Of a stretch of 64,000 nucleotides of DNA, positions 35,551 to 45,000 are shown piece by piece (position 1 is the stretch's first letter; each line of letters opens with the position of its first letter). The notes under the pieces are model-generated. The model was not told where the DNA came from, did no database searches, and was given only the letters and a program-made list of their open reading frames with translations. The position numbers and the translations under genes were made by a program. Origin of the DNA: Amycolatopsis taiwanensis DSM 45107 (GTDB lineage Bacteria; Actinomycetota; Actinomycetes; Mycobacteriales; Pseudonocardiaceae); the NCBI RefSeq assembly GCF_000519205.1, contig NZ_JAFB01000003.1, positions 62,001 to 126,000 on the forward strand, read 5' to 3'.

Positions 35551-36734
35551 CGCTCCCCTCTGACGTCCTGGTCATCGGAGCCTCAGTCGGTGGGCTCACC
35601 GTGGCCGAGGCACTGCGCGCGCGGGGCTATTCCGGCCGGATCCGCTTGATCGGTGAAGAGTCTCACGCGCCCTACGACCGCCCGCCGCTGTCAAAGGAGA
35701 TCCTGGCCGGAACGTGGCGCCCCGCACGCGCCTTCCTGCGCGATCGTGAACAGCTTGACAAGCTCGATACCGACTTTGTTCTCGGCCGCCGCGCCGTGCG
35801 ACTCGACGCGGGGCAGCAGAACGTAGAGCTTGACGACGGCAGCGCGGTCTCCTACTCGGCGCTTGTCGTGGCGACCGGTCTGATCTCGCGCCGGCTGCCA
35901 TTCGGACACGACCTGACCGGTGTCCACAGCCTTCGCACCATGGACGATGCGCTCGCGCTGCGCGCGGGCCTGCAAACGGCGCGGCGGGTCGCGGTCATCG
36001 GTGCAGGCGTCCTTGGGTGCGAGATCGCAGCGACCGCACGCACCTTGGGGCTGCAGGTCACCCTCATCGACGCCGCGCCCGGTGTCATGGTCGGTCAACT
36101 CGGAGATGAGCTCAGTGCCATCATGGCCAAGCTCCACGAAAGTCACGGTGTGGACGTGCGCATCGGTGTGGGGGTAGCGGCCATGACCGGTGTGGACGGA
36201 CACGTCGATGGCGTCGACCTGATCGACGGGACGCGCGTCGCGGCCGATCTGGTCGTGGTCGCCACCGGGTCCGTCCCAGCCACCGAATGGCTGGCCGGCA
36301 GCGGCTTGTCCCTGGGCGACGGCGTCGAATGCGACTCCCACTGCCGGGCTGCGCCGGGAATTCACGCCGTCGGCGACGTTGCCCGCTGGCATCACGAGGT
36401 GCTCGGCGAGAGCATCCGCCTGGAGAACCGCAGCAACGCCACCCAGCAAGCGAACGCAGTTGCCGCCGACATCCTCGGCACCGGCGCCGCATACACCCCG
36501 ATCCCCTACTTCTGGACCGACCAATACGACGTCAAACTCCAGATCCACGGAATCATCCCGCCCGGTGCACAGCTTCGCACGATCGGTGGCGAACTGGGCA
36601 CCGGGCGGTTCACCGCTCTCGCGGTGCTGGACGGCGTACCAACCGCAGCGATCGGCTGGAACCACCCACGCGGCGTCCTCGCCGCCCGACGTCACCTCGG
36701 CGCCCCTCAGCGCCCGTCGCCCACCAGGACCTGA
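35547..36734 (+). CDS. FAD-dependent ferredoxin reductase
   Basis: 395 residues from the GTG at 35547. Two Rossmann motifs: DVLVIGASVGGLTVAEAL for FAD and RVAVIGAGVLGCEIAATA for NAD(P)H. The PYDRPPLSKE block and the GIHAVGDVA segment near the C-terminus mark the rubredoxin/ferredoxin reductase group used with P450s. It is coupled with the ferredoxin gene; together they complete the electron chain for the two P450s. Transcription ends at a strong hairpin shared with the convergent phosphotransferase. Confidence 0.93.
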   Translation: MTLPSDVLVIGASVGGLTVAEALRARGYSGRIRLIGEESHAPYDRPPLSKEILAGTWRPARAFLRDREQLDKLDTDFVLGRRAVRLDAGQQNVELDDGSAVSYSALVVATGLISRRLPFGHDLTGVHSLRTMDDALALRAGLQTARRVAVIGAGVLGCEIAATARTLGLQVTLIDAAPGVMVGQLGDELSAIMAKLHESHGVDVRIGVGVAAMTGVDGHVDGVDLIDGTRVAADLVVVATGSVPATEWLAGSGLSLGDGVECDSHCRAAPGIHAVGDVARWHHEVLGESIRLENRSNATQQANAVAADILGTGAAYTPIPYFWTDQYDVKLQIHGIIPPGAQLRTIGGELGTGRFTALAVLDGVPTAAIGWNHPRGVLAARRHLGAPQRPSPTRT

Positions 36735-37115
36735 GGTTCCAGCAGGCAGCGCATCCCGTCACATCGTTGACTTGCTCGTACCGCTGCCACCGCAGTTTTG
36801 CGACGGCGCCGACTGCTGTGGCAGCGGTTTCTGCACGACACCAAGCCACCAATTACGGCACGTCATCATCTCCAGGCCACGAGCAACCCTGGTGCATGCC
36901 CGCGCTTGGATACCAGACGTAACAAAAGTGTGCCGCCCCCACGGTCTCCTGGGGGCGGCACACTCGTCGATGCAACTGGAGGTCCAGAGCCCGCGGCGCT
37001 CGGCGGCCATCGCCGGCGCCGCATCGAACCGGCCTTCGGTGACCCGTTGCGGATGGGCAGGTTGCTCGCACGCCCGCTTCCGGTGACGGGACAGACGCCA
37101 TCGGACAGCGGCGGA
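36735..37115. other. Gap between convergent operons
   Basis: Apart from the terminator at 36928-36963 I see no gene, repeat or RNA. Flanking bases read as non-coding in all frames. Confidence 0.5.
36928..36963. terminator. Strong bidirectional terminator
   Basis: Thirteen-base perfect arms (GTGTGCCGCCCCC and GGGGGCGGCACAC) around a 10-base loop, with an A-rich stretch on its left (AACAAAA) that is a T tract on the minus strand. It lies between the convergent reductase and phosphotransferase genes. Confidence 0.8.
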
Positions 37116-39758
37116 TCAGGGCTCCGGCAGCAACTCCACGTACCCTTCGGTTCCGTTCACCCGGATCAGTTGGCCGTCCCGGATTCGTTTGGTGGCGTCT
37201 TGGACGCCGACGACCGACGGAAGCCCGTATTCCCGCGCGATTACGGCGCCGTGGGTCATTACTCCGCCAACCTCCATCACCACGCCGCTCACCGAGACGA
37301 ACAGCGCTGACCAACTGGGGTCGGTGAAAACGGCGACGAGAATATCGCCCTCCTGCACGTCGGCGTTCGCCAAGTCCAGCACCACCCGAGCACGGCCCTC
37401 GACGACACCCGCCGACACCGCGACACCCGCGAGGGCGCCTTCCGGCACGTCTCCGGCGTCGTACTCGCCGGAGAATATCTCCCCCTCCGAGGTGATCACC
37501 CGCGGCGGCGTCAGATTCTGGTACACCTCGAAGTCGTTTTGCCGCTCGGTGATGACGGAGTAGTCCAACTGTCCGGTCCGCACGACTTCCCGATACTCCT
37601 CCAGGGACAGGAAGTACACGTCCTCCGGGACCTTGATCAGGCCACGGTCGACCAGTTTTCCGGCCTCGGCCATCAGCGCCTGCTTGTAAAGCCCGTACCG
37701 CTGCAAGCACGCGTGCTTTGAGTATTCTCGATAGCCGATGAAGTGCCGCAACAGATTTATGCGTTTCTCCGCGCTCTTCGCTTTGTGCTTTCCGCCTGGC
37801 AGGCTTTTCAGTCGGGCGAGCAGATCAGCCTTCGCCCGTTCGGCGTCGGCGCGGCCCTTCTCCACCCTGGCCCGGCTCGCGCCCGGCGGGAAATTATTGA
37901 TATTACCGAGAATGAGCGGCACGAGCAGCGTGGGGTCCTCGCTCCACCGCGTCCTGGTGAAGTCGATATCCCCCGAGCAGTGCATGCCGTACTTACGCAA
38001 GTATTCCTTGATGGCACTGGAGACGTCGTCACCACCCGCCAGCTGTGCCAACCCAAGGAAGAACGTGTCCCGTTCAGCGGTAGCGAGGTATTCCACGACA
38101 TCCGGGTACTGCCGGGCCACATCGGCGACATCAAGTAGGTCCAGACCCATCGCGGCGACCACATTGTGGTCGGCCGACTGAGCGAGGACGTCGGCGGCGT
38201 TCTTCTCCCCCAGCCAGGATTTCAGGTGCTTGTTGATCCAGTTCGCGGACTGGATTCCCACGAACGCCGCGGCCACGCTCCGCGGTTCGAACATGATGTC
38301 GGTGAGTTCACGGTGGTCCTCGATGATGAAATCGAACAGCTCTTCCCCGGACTTGGTCGCGATGTCCCGCTCGAGCTTTTCGATCGACCTCTCGTTCTGC
38401 GCGATGAGCTCTGGAACCACGCCGGGGTCGTCGTCCCTGGACAGTGCCAGGTACTGGCGTGCCATCGGCAACGGCCCACCTTTGCCGAAGTTCATCACCG
38501 ATGCCTTGCCGCGCGCGAGGCCCCGGGCGAACTCCTTGTGCTCCAACACCTCGCGCAGGGCATTGGCCGTCAGGACGTCGACCTGCCCCAAGCTCTTGAG
38601 CGTGATCGCCCTGGCCATCGGCGAGGTAAGCTCATGGGACATGTCCTTGTAGAAACGTCCGCCGGCGATGTTCATCGCCGGACGTCCCAGCTTTTCGTCC
38701 AGCAACTGGAAGAACGACAGTCCGAGAGGCTTGAACGCGTCGGTCATCATTTGCCGATGGCCGTAGGACATGTACACGTGGTTCTTGTCATCGGAGGCGG
38801 GCGGAACGGGATACAGCGTGGTGATCGGGCGGCTCTGCAGGACGTAGTACCTGCCCTCGGACAGACCCCACTCGATGTCCTGAGGACGGCCGAAGTGGGA
38901 CTCGATCCGACGGCCCAGCTGCTCCAGCTCCAGGATCTGCTCATCGCTCAAGGCTTGCGCGGTCTGCCGCTCCGGCGCGATCGGCAGCTCGTCGATCGTG
39001 CCATCCGGTGCCGCACGCAGTTCCATGGTTTGCGCGCGGACCTTCTTGTCCACGATCACTCCGGCCCGGGCACGGTAGGTGTCGGCGTTGACCACGCCGG
39101 AAACGAACGCCTCGCCCAACCCGAAACCCGCGTCGATCGAAACCACCTTGCGGTTGCCCGTGATCGGGTCCGCGGTGAACATGATGCCCGCCGCTTCGGG
39201 GAAAACCATGCGTTGGACGACCACCGAGAGCTGGACTGCCCGGTGGTCGAAACCGAACTGGATACGGTAGGCCACCGCACGGTCGGTGAACAGCGATGCC
39301 CAGCACCGCCGGACATTGTGGACAATCTCGGCCGGCCCTCGGATGTTCAGGTAGGTGTCCTGCTGCCCCGCGAAGGAACTCGACGGCAGATCCTCGGCCG
39401 TGGCACTCGACCGCACGGCGCACGGCACGTCCTCGCCGATAAAGCCGAGATGTTCGATGATGGCACGCTCGATTTCGCCTGGGATGACCAGGTTTTCGAT
39501 GGCCGCACGGAGTCGTGCGGCAGCCTCGGCGATCCCGTCCCGGTCGTCCGCCCGCAGACCCGAGAGCCCGTCGATGAGCCGACTGACCGCATCATCCCCT
39601 GTCACCACCGCGCGATATGCCGCTGTGGTGACACAGAAACCGCCGGGCACCCGGACACCGTCGATCCGGTGCAACTCACCGAGGTTGGCCCCCTTCCCGC
39701 CCACCAAGGGGAGCTGTGTCTTGTCGATTCCGTCAAAACCGAGCACGTAGGCACTCAT
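37116..39758 (-). CDS. rph: Rifampin phosphotransferase-like PEP-synthase family enzyme
   Basis: 880 residues, normal for the family. The N-terminal ATP-grasp part has GGKGANLGEL and RSSATAEDLPSSSFAGQQDTYL. The central part carries the substrate domain. The C-terminal swivelling His domain has GGVMTHGAVIAREYGLP with the phosphate-carrying His836. Known members use ATP to phosphorylate rifampin at C21, giving AMP and phosphate. Start at ATG 39758. The classical rifampin-associated element is not seen upstream; instead a 25-base palindrome matching the TetR operators of the P450 cluster lies 76 bases upstream. Resistance to rifamycins is likely but unproven; other related phosphotransferases exist. 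Confidence 0.85.
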   Translation of the reverse strand: MSAYVLGFDGIDKTQLPLVGGKGANLGELHRIDGVRVPGGFCVTTAAYRAVVTGDDAVSRLIDGLSGLRADDRDGIAEAAARLRAAIENLVIPGEIERAIIEHLGFIGEDVPCAVRSSATAEDLPSSSFAGQQDTYLNIRGPAEIVHNVRRCWASLFTDRAVAYRIQFGFDHRAVQLSVVVQRMVFPEAAGIMFTADPITGNRKVVSIDAGFGLGEAFVSGVVNADTYRARAGVIVDKKVRAQTMELRAAPDGTIDELPIAPERQTAQALSDEQILELEQLGRRIESHFGRPQDIEWGLSEGRYYVLQSRPITTLYPVPPASDDKNHVYMSYGHRQMMTDAFKPLGLSFFQLLDEKLGRPAMNIAGGRFYKDMSHELTSPMARAITLKSLGQVDVLTANALREVLEHKEFARGLARGKASVMNFGKGGPLPMARQYLALSRDDDPGVVPELIAQNERSIEKLERDIATKSGEELFDFIIEDHRELTDIMFEPRSVAAAFVGIQSANWINKHLKSWLGEKNAADVLAQSADHNVVAAMGLDLLDVADVARQYPDVVEYLATAERDTFFLGLAQLAGGDDVSSAIKEYLRKYGMHCSGDIDFTRTRWSEDPTLLVPLILGNINNFPPGASRARVEKGRADAERAKADLLARLKSLPGGKHKAKSAEKRINLLRHFIGYREYSKHACLQRYGLYKQALMAEAGKLVDRGLIKVPEDVYFLSLEEYREVVRTGQLDYSVITERQNDFEVYQNLTPPRVITSEGEIFSGEYDAGDVPEGALAGVAVSAGVVEGRARVVLDLANADVQEGDILVAVFTDPSWSALFVSVSGVVMEVGGVMTHGAVIAREYGLPSVVGVQDATKRIRDGQLIRVNGTEGYVELLPEP

Positions 39759-39833
39759 GGTTCGATCCTGTCCCTTTTCCGCACCCCGGCGGTCCACCCC
39801 CACCTCGATGCGATCCGTCCGAGCCTGAACACA

Positions 39834-39858
39834 ACAATACAGTACAGTACTGTATTGT
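39834..39858. promoter_or_regulatory. TetR operator, copy 3 (before the phosphotransferase)
   Basis: A perfect dyad with 12-base arms (ACAATACAGTAC and GTACTGTATTGT) around a single A. Its core ATACAG-TACAGTA-CTGTAT (39837-39855) has the same arms and spacing as the sites before the TetR and P450 genes. Confidence 0.85.
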
Positions 39859-40760
39859 CGCTTGCTCGGTTATCGGGGTCATGACCGCGTCGTACTGCGC
39901 CAGGTGCTGGCGCATCGCGGGCTTGTCGTAGCTGCCGCTCCTGTCCCCGGCGACGCCGCGCAGCATGACCTCCGGGGTGGGTAGTCGAGAAAGGGGATGA
40001 ACTCAGGCCAGGCCCTGCGCCAGACGTCGATAGCGCCGGGGTATTGCGCGCCGAACTGTGTGTCGAATGCGGCGAGACCCACCGTCCGTGCGTCTTCCCT
40101 GTGGGGGCCGAGGCGGAGCCGAACGTGCATGGCCGCCGGGCCGGGAGAGCGCACTTTCGGGGTCAGCACCAGCCGTGCCTGCTGAGTTCGCTCCGATACT
40201 GCTGGCGTAGCTCTTGATCTGCTCCGCACAGCGGCCCAGCCCAGTCGCCTTCGACAGCCTCCACACCGCGCCTGGGGACGTCGACTGACCCCACACCCCA
40301 CGTGTCCGGAGAACGGGGGAACCTCAGTTCGGCGGGAGGCGTGGCTGCGCGGCGGGTTGGTGCTGGCGGGCGTGTGGGGACTGGCCGGGGTCATGTGGCA
40401 TGCTCTGGTCGAGGTGACGCGCGAGGTCGTGCCCCTCCCGATCCGGTGGCCAACGCCCGGGTGCGAGCCAGGCACCGTCGCTGCCATTCGTGGCGTTCCG
40501 TCGCCTCGGCAGGGCAGCTGAGCCCCGGCCACGCCGGATGGCTAGTCGACCGCCTGGGGCCGCTTCCGACCCGAAGGTGCGTGGGCCGGTGTTCAGCGAT
40601 CCTCGCAGTCTGGACCGACCGTCTTCGCGGTGAACGGTCGGTGACGGACTGGAAGATTGGTAGCACGGACGCCAGGCCCGTAGCGGTGAGCACCAGGAAG
40701 GCCGGCCGGTCGACATCTACCGGCGACTCGGCCTCCGGCTCACCTACCAGCCCGGAAAAC
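39859..40760. other. Decayed stretch between rph and the Wadjet island
   Basis: No intact gene. One IS256 scrap lies at 39978-40079. The rest has open frames without recognisable protein sense. Confidence 0.45.
39978..40079 (-). pseudogene. IS256-type transposase fragment
   Basis: Reads LAAFDTQFGAQYPGAIDVW followed by AWPEFIPFLDYP, the conserved block just before the last catalytic Glu in mutator-type transposases. About 34 residues remain and the flanks are unrelated. Confidence 0.7.
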
Positions 40761-40761
40761 G

Positions 40762-40799
40762 AACTGTGCGGGCCGAGACGAATCTCGACCCGCACAGTT
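40762..40799. terminator. Hairpin at the left edge of the defence island
   Basis: Arms AACTGTGCGGG and CCCGCACAGTT with an inner CGAGA/TCTCG pairing. It lies between the decayed DNA and the end of the Wadjet operon, just before the 19-bp repeat. Confidence 0.65.
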
Positions 40800-40812
40800 G
40801 GGGTTATGGTGC

Positions 40813-40842
40813 GTGTCCGAGACGGAGTTGCACGCTAACTAC
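40813..40842. repeat. Left copy of the island-edge repeat, possible attachment site
   Basis: GTGTCCGAGACGGAGTTGC (40813-40831) is identical to 53142-53160; the next 11 bases match at 8 positions. The copies lie in the same orientation 12.3 kb apart and bracket the Wadjet operon and a serine recombinase. Each follows a hairpin by a few bases, so a dispersed non-coding repeat is an alternative. Confidence 0.5.
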
Positions 40843-40870
40843 ACGACTGCGGCTGCCATAAGTGGTCAGC

Positions 40871-42088
40871 TCAGTGCGGTGCCGCGGCGTCCAGGTCACT
40901 GAGCAGGTCTTCGGCCGCGTGCTCTTCGGCGAGTGACTCGCCGTGCTCGCGGATAGTTCTGGCCAGGTTGTCGTCCCATGGCGCCTCGGTGAGCCTGCCG
41001 GGCGCGGGGCCCGGGACTTCCTCCCGCAGGCCGTGCAAGAAATCGACCGTGTTCATGCGCCACGGACGTGCATGGGTTTTCTCCATGACGTACGCGGCGA
41101 TCCGCAGGCCCTCGCCGTCGAAGTCCCCGTGATAGCGCAGGTCCGATCCGAGGTCGGCGAAACCGCGCAGCAGCATCATGACGGCCGTGTTCGGCCAGCC
41201 CGACGTGCACACGAGGGGCGGGCACGTGGCCTCGAAGCGGTTGACGGCCATCGCCAGGATGCTGGGGTTTTCGACGATCCACACCTGGCCGGGCGCGGAC
41301 TCCCAGACGGACGCGCGTAGCTGTGCCAGCGTCAACGCTGCGACGTGGCCGGCGTCGGCGCAGGCCCGGGCGATGTCGCAGGCGATGCCTCGTCCGGCAA
41401 CCCGCAGCCCGGCGGCCAGTACCATGCTGGACAGCTCGTCGGCGGCGACTCCCGCGCGTTCCCACAACATCCGCCTGTCGTACGCCGTCGCGGGCACGCT
41501 CGCATCGAAGATCTCCGCGAGTGCCCGTAACACGAGGTTGCCGAGACGGGTGCCCTCGTCCAGCGCGTGCGGAGCACCGGTGGTCTCACCGGCCAGTGCC
41601 GGCAGCGGCTGTCCTTCGGCGGGAAGACGGCTCAGCACGGCCAAAGCAGTAGAAAGGATCTCGCGTGTCCGCGCCACCGACCCCTCGACGACGCCGGTGC
41701 GCCGGACCTGCCGAGCCCACGCACGCAACGCGGGCTGACGCTGAACCTCCGGATGATTTTCCAGCCACGACCAGAGCGCGGCACGGTCGGCTTCGATCCG
41801 TTCGCGTTCCGCCGCGCGATCACCGATCGGTCCGACGACCGCGGTGAGCACGCACGGCAGATCCGTGCCCGCCTCGGCCAGCGCCGAGTGCAACTTAGAC
41901 AGTGGGATCACGTACTCCCTGCCGGGCAAGCGGTCCAGGCCGAGCAGGTCCGCGACCGCGGATTGCTGTGCGTCGTCGAGAGGGCCGATGCGGACCCGGC
42001 TGACGGCGCGCCCCGACGACAATCGGTCGTGAACCGACTGCCACATCGGCATCAGCGCGGCCTGCCGCATCACGTCGGGCACGGTCAT
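40871..42088 (-). CDS. jetD: Wadjet nuclease subunit JetD (DUF2399/Toprim)
   Basis: 405 residues. The C-terminal Toprim fold is seen in VWIVENPSILA (Glu273) and YHGDFDGEGLRIA (Asp322, Asp324), the metal-binding acidic residues that cut DNA. The N-terminal part is the helical arm of this family. In Wadjet systems JetD cleaves circular plasmid DNA after the SMC-like JetABC complex has extruded it. The start overlaps the jetC stop by 4 bases. Last gene of the operon; catalytic residues are intact, so it should be active. Confidence 0.92.
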   Translation of the reverse strand: MTVPDVMRQAALMPMWQSVHDRLSSGRAVSRVRIGPLDDAQQSAVADLLGLDRLPGREYVIPLSKLHSALAEAGTDLPCVLTAVVGPIGDRAAERERIEADRAALWSWLENHPEVQRQPALRAWARQVRRTGVVEGSVARTREILSTALAVLSRLPAEGQPLPALAGETTGAPHALDEGTRLGNLVLRALAEIFDASVPATAYDRRMLWERAGVAADELSSMVLAAGLRVAGRGIACDIARACADAGHVAALTLAQLRASVWESAPGQVWIVENPSILAMAVNRFEATCPPLVCTSGWPNTAVMMLLRGFADLGSDLRYHGDFDGEGLRIAAYVMEKTHARPWRMNTVDFLHGLREEVPGPAPGRLTEAPWDDNLARTIREHGESLAEEHAAEDLLSDLDAAAPH

Positions 42089-45000
42089 TCGTCCTCACCG
42101 ACCCAATCCGTGCCGGTCCAGATGAACCGGGCCGTGGTCACGGCGTCGTCGCCGTCATCGCCGGTGAGTAGATTGTGGATGGCGATGCCCGGAATCTCCC
42201 GGTAGCTGCACCACTCGTGGTCCGATGTCAGCATGAGGTCCAGATCAAGGGAAGTCAGCAACTCGAACACCTGGCCCCGGTTGCTCGAGTCGACGCCGAC
42301 GAACACCTCGTCGAGCAGGATCAGCCGTGGCGCCGTCGGTACGGCCTGGTAATGCGCCGCCACCGCGGCGAACAAGGGCAGGTGCAACGCGATGGCCTTC
42401 TCGCCACCGGAAAGCGCTCCGTGCAGCTTCTTCGTGAGCGGTTGCCAGCCCTTGCCATCGGACCGGTCGAGCTTCACGACGAACCGGTGCCAGGCGGTGT
42501 AGTCGAACACCTGTGCCAGCTGTTCCTGCCAGCTGGCCGCGGTGTTGTCTTCCTTGGCCTGGTCGACACGTTCGCGGAAGAACCGGTGCAGCGAATTCCG
42601 GTCCGCGTCGGACAGCCCAGCCGGATCCTTGAGGAGAAGCTGTCTCGCCTCTTTGGTGCCGGCGGGCAGCTCCTCGTCCACCTGCCAGACCAGCCGAACG
42701 GCCACGCGTGACGCGGTGCGTACGCGTTCCAGCCGCGAGTTCATCGCGTCGACGAGTTCGCCCGCCTGCCGGATCCGCTCGGCCAGCTGGCGCCGGGTGT
42801 CCCCGGTCAGAGTTCGGTCGAACAGGTCACGTTCGCGTTCGGTGATGTCGTCCCGGCTGGTTTCGGCCTCGACTCGCAGCGTGTCCAGCAGGGTGTGCGT
42901 GCTCACCCGGACGCCGTCCAGAATCGCGGTGAGCACCCGGACTTCGTCGTCGCTCAGCTCGAGTTCCGCGCGAGCCCCGAGAACGTCCCGGGTCTCGTAG
43001 ATCATCTCGTTCAGCCGGTGAAGCGCGTCCTCGACGTTTTTCTGTTCGTGTGGAACGGATGGCCACTTGGCGGCGACGGATTGCGCCGCGCGCAGCGTCG
43101 CCGTGACACCGTCCGTTATGGACAGTTCCAGATCCGCCGCGGAATCGTCGGCGAGTGTCCCCGTCGCCAGCGTGCGAAAGCGGCCGGCAGCGGCGTCCCG
43201 GGCTTCGACCGCGTCGTCGCGTTTCGCGGCGTCTTGCTGGCGGCGTTCTTTGAGTTGGCCAATGCGTTCCTTGAGTCCGTCCCGGGTGGTGCGCGCCTCG
43301 GACTCCTGCTCGCCGAGCCGGCGCCGCAGGTCACGTTGTGCCTGCAGATCCGCCAGAATCTGCCGGTAATCATCGGCGTTGACGGTGCGCTCCACCGCAC
43401 GGAGCTTCTCGGCCAACGCCTCGGCATCTTGCGCGGCTTGTTCAGCGGCGGCCCTCTCCTCAGCGGCCTCGGCGACCGACCGATCCGCGGTCTCGCGAAG
43501 CGTGTTCGCGGTTCGTGTCACGAGAGCCAGCTGCGTGTTCTGGTTGAGCCAGGTGCGCGCGACCTCGCGGAACTGTTCCACGACGGCGCCGAGATCGTCC
43601 AGGCCGGTGCGGCTCGTGGGCACGTCGTGCTCGGTGCCGGCGTGATGCAGTTCGAGTTGCGCCCGGCGCGCGTCCTGTTCACGATCGGCCAGCTTCCCGT
43701 TCGCGTCGCGTACGGCACGGTCGGTACGGGTCACCTCGTCCACGGCGCGATCGAGCGCTCGTCGCGCTTCCGCCACCGCGGTGTGCGGGGGTATGCGCTT
43801 ACGTTCGGCGGTCAGCGCCTCCCGGCGCGATTCGAGCAGCGCGATCTGGTCCGTGAGATCGGCGATTTCCCTTGCTATCGCGTCCATTTCCGTGGTCAGC
43901 TCGGTGATGCGCCGACGCCGTGCCCGCTCGCGCGCCGCCGCTCCCAGGTAGGCGACCTCGTCCTTGCCCCAGCTGCCGGTGAGGGCGCCGAGCCGCCATC
44001 GGCCGTCGGCACTGCAGGCCGCCGGATGCCCGTCCGGCAGCGTGTCCCCGAAGGCGACGGCTGAAAGGAGGCGTTCGACCCGGTGGAGCGGCACCGGCGC
44101 GCCGGGCTCGGGACGGAGTATGTCGCGGAGGGATCGTCCCGGTGCGGGATCGACGAGTTCGCCGTCCGCGAAGGAGTCGTGGCCCTCGATCGTGACCCGG
44201 CCATCTGACGTCACCCACGCGTCAAGTAGGCCGCTGGCCTCGAGCGCGGCTTCGACGCGAGCCCGCCGCGCTACTGGAAAGTCTTCGGAGAAGTCGACAA
44301 GGCGCCAGAACGGCGCGCCCGGCAAGGTTTCGCGATCGGCCGTACGGTGGATCGGTGCGTCGGGAGGCAAATCCACGTCGGAGGAGAGCTTGTCCCGTTG
44401 TGTCACCTTGGTTTCACGGCGTTGCGTGGCGTCGTCGCGATGGCCGCGGAGCCGGGTTTCCGCAGCGGTGAGAGCCCGGTCGAGGTGCTCGGCCACGTCG
44501 CGGACGTAGTCGAGCAGGGCGGCTTCGGACTCGGCGCGTTCCACGAGTGCCTCCGGCTCCTCGAAAACGAGTTCACGACATTCGGCGGCCCAGCGCAGCA
44601 GGGCCTGTTCGTGATCGCGCAGTCTCTCCTGGTATCCGTTGGAAAGGCTGTCCCGTTTTTCGTTCGCTTCCGACAGCTTTCCTCGGGCTTCTTCCAGGAT
44701 TTCTTCGGCTGCCGTACGTTCCTTGATGGCTTGGTCGTAGAACTCGAGCACGCGGCGCACCGCTTTGATCGCGTTCAGCCGGCTGGTAACCGCGGCCTCG
44801 AGAAGTCGGTCGCCGTGGCCACTTCCCGAATCGAGCGCGCCGGCGACTTCGCGGTGTGTGGTGGCGAGCCCGGCACGCCGGGCATGATGCGCCGCGTCCT
44901 CGGCCGCCGCGCGTACCTGCTCGGTTCGTTGCTCGACATCGCGACGTGCTTCCTCAGCCTTTCCGCCGTCTTCTTCCGCCCTGGCGGTCTTGTCGGCCGC

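Noticed and set aside
39759-39860. Classical rifampin-associated element before the rph-like gene
   Set aside because: I looked for the known palindromic element upstream and did not see it; the palindrome present matches the TetR dyads instead.
38166-39884. 572-residue plus-strand open frame
   Set aside because: Antisense shadow of the phosphotransferase gene.
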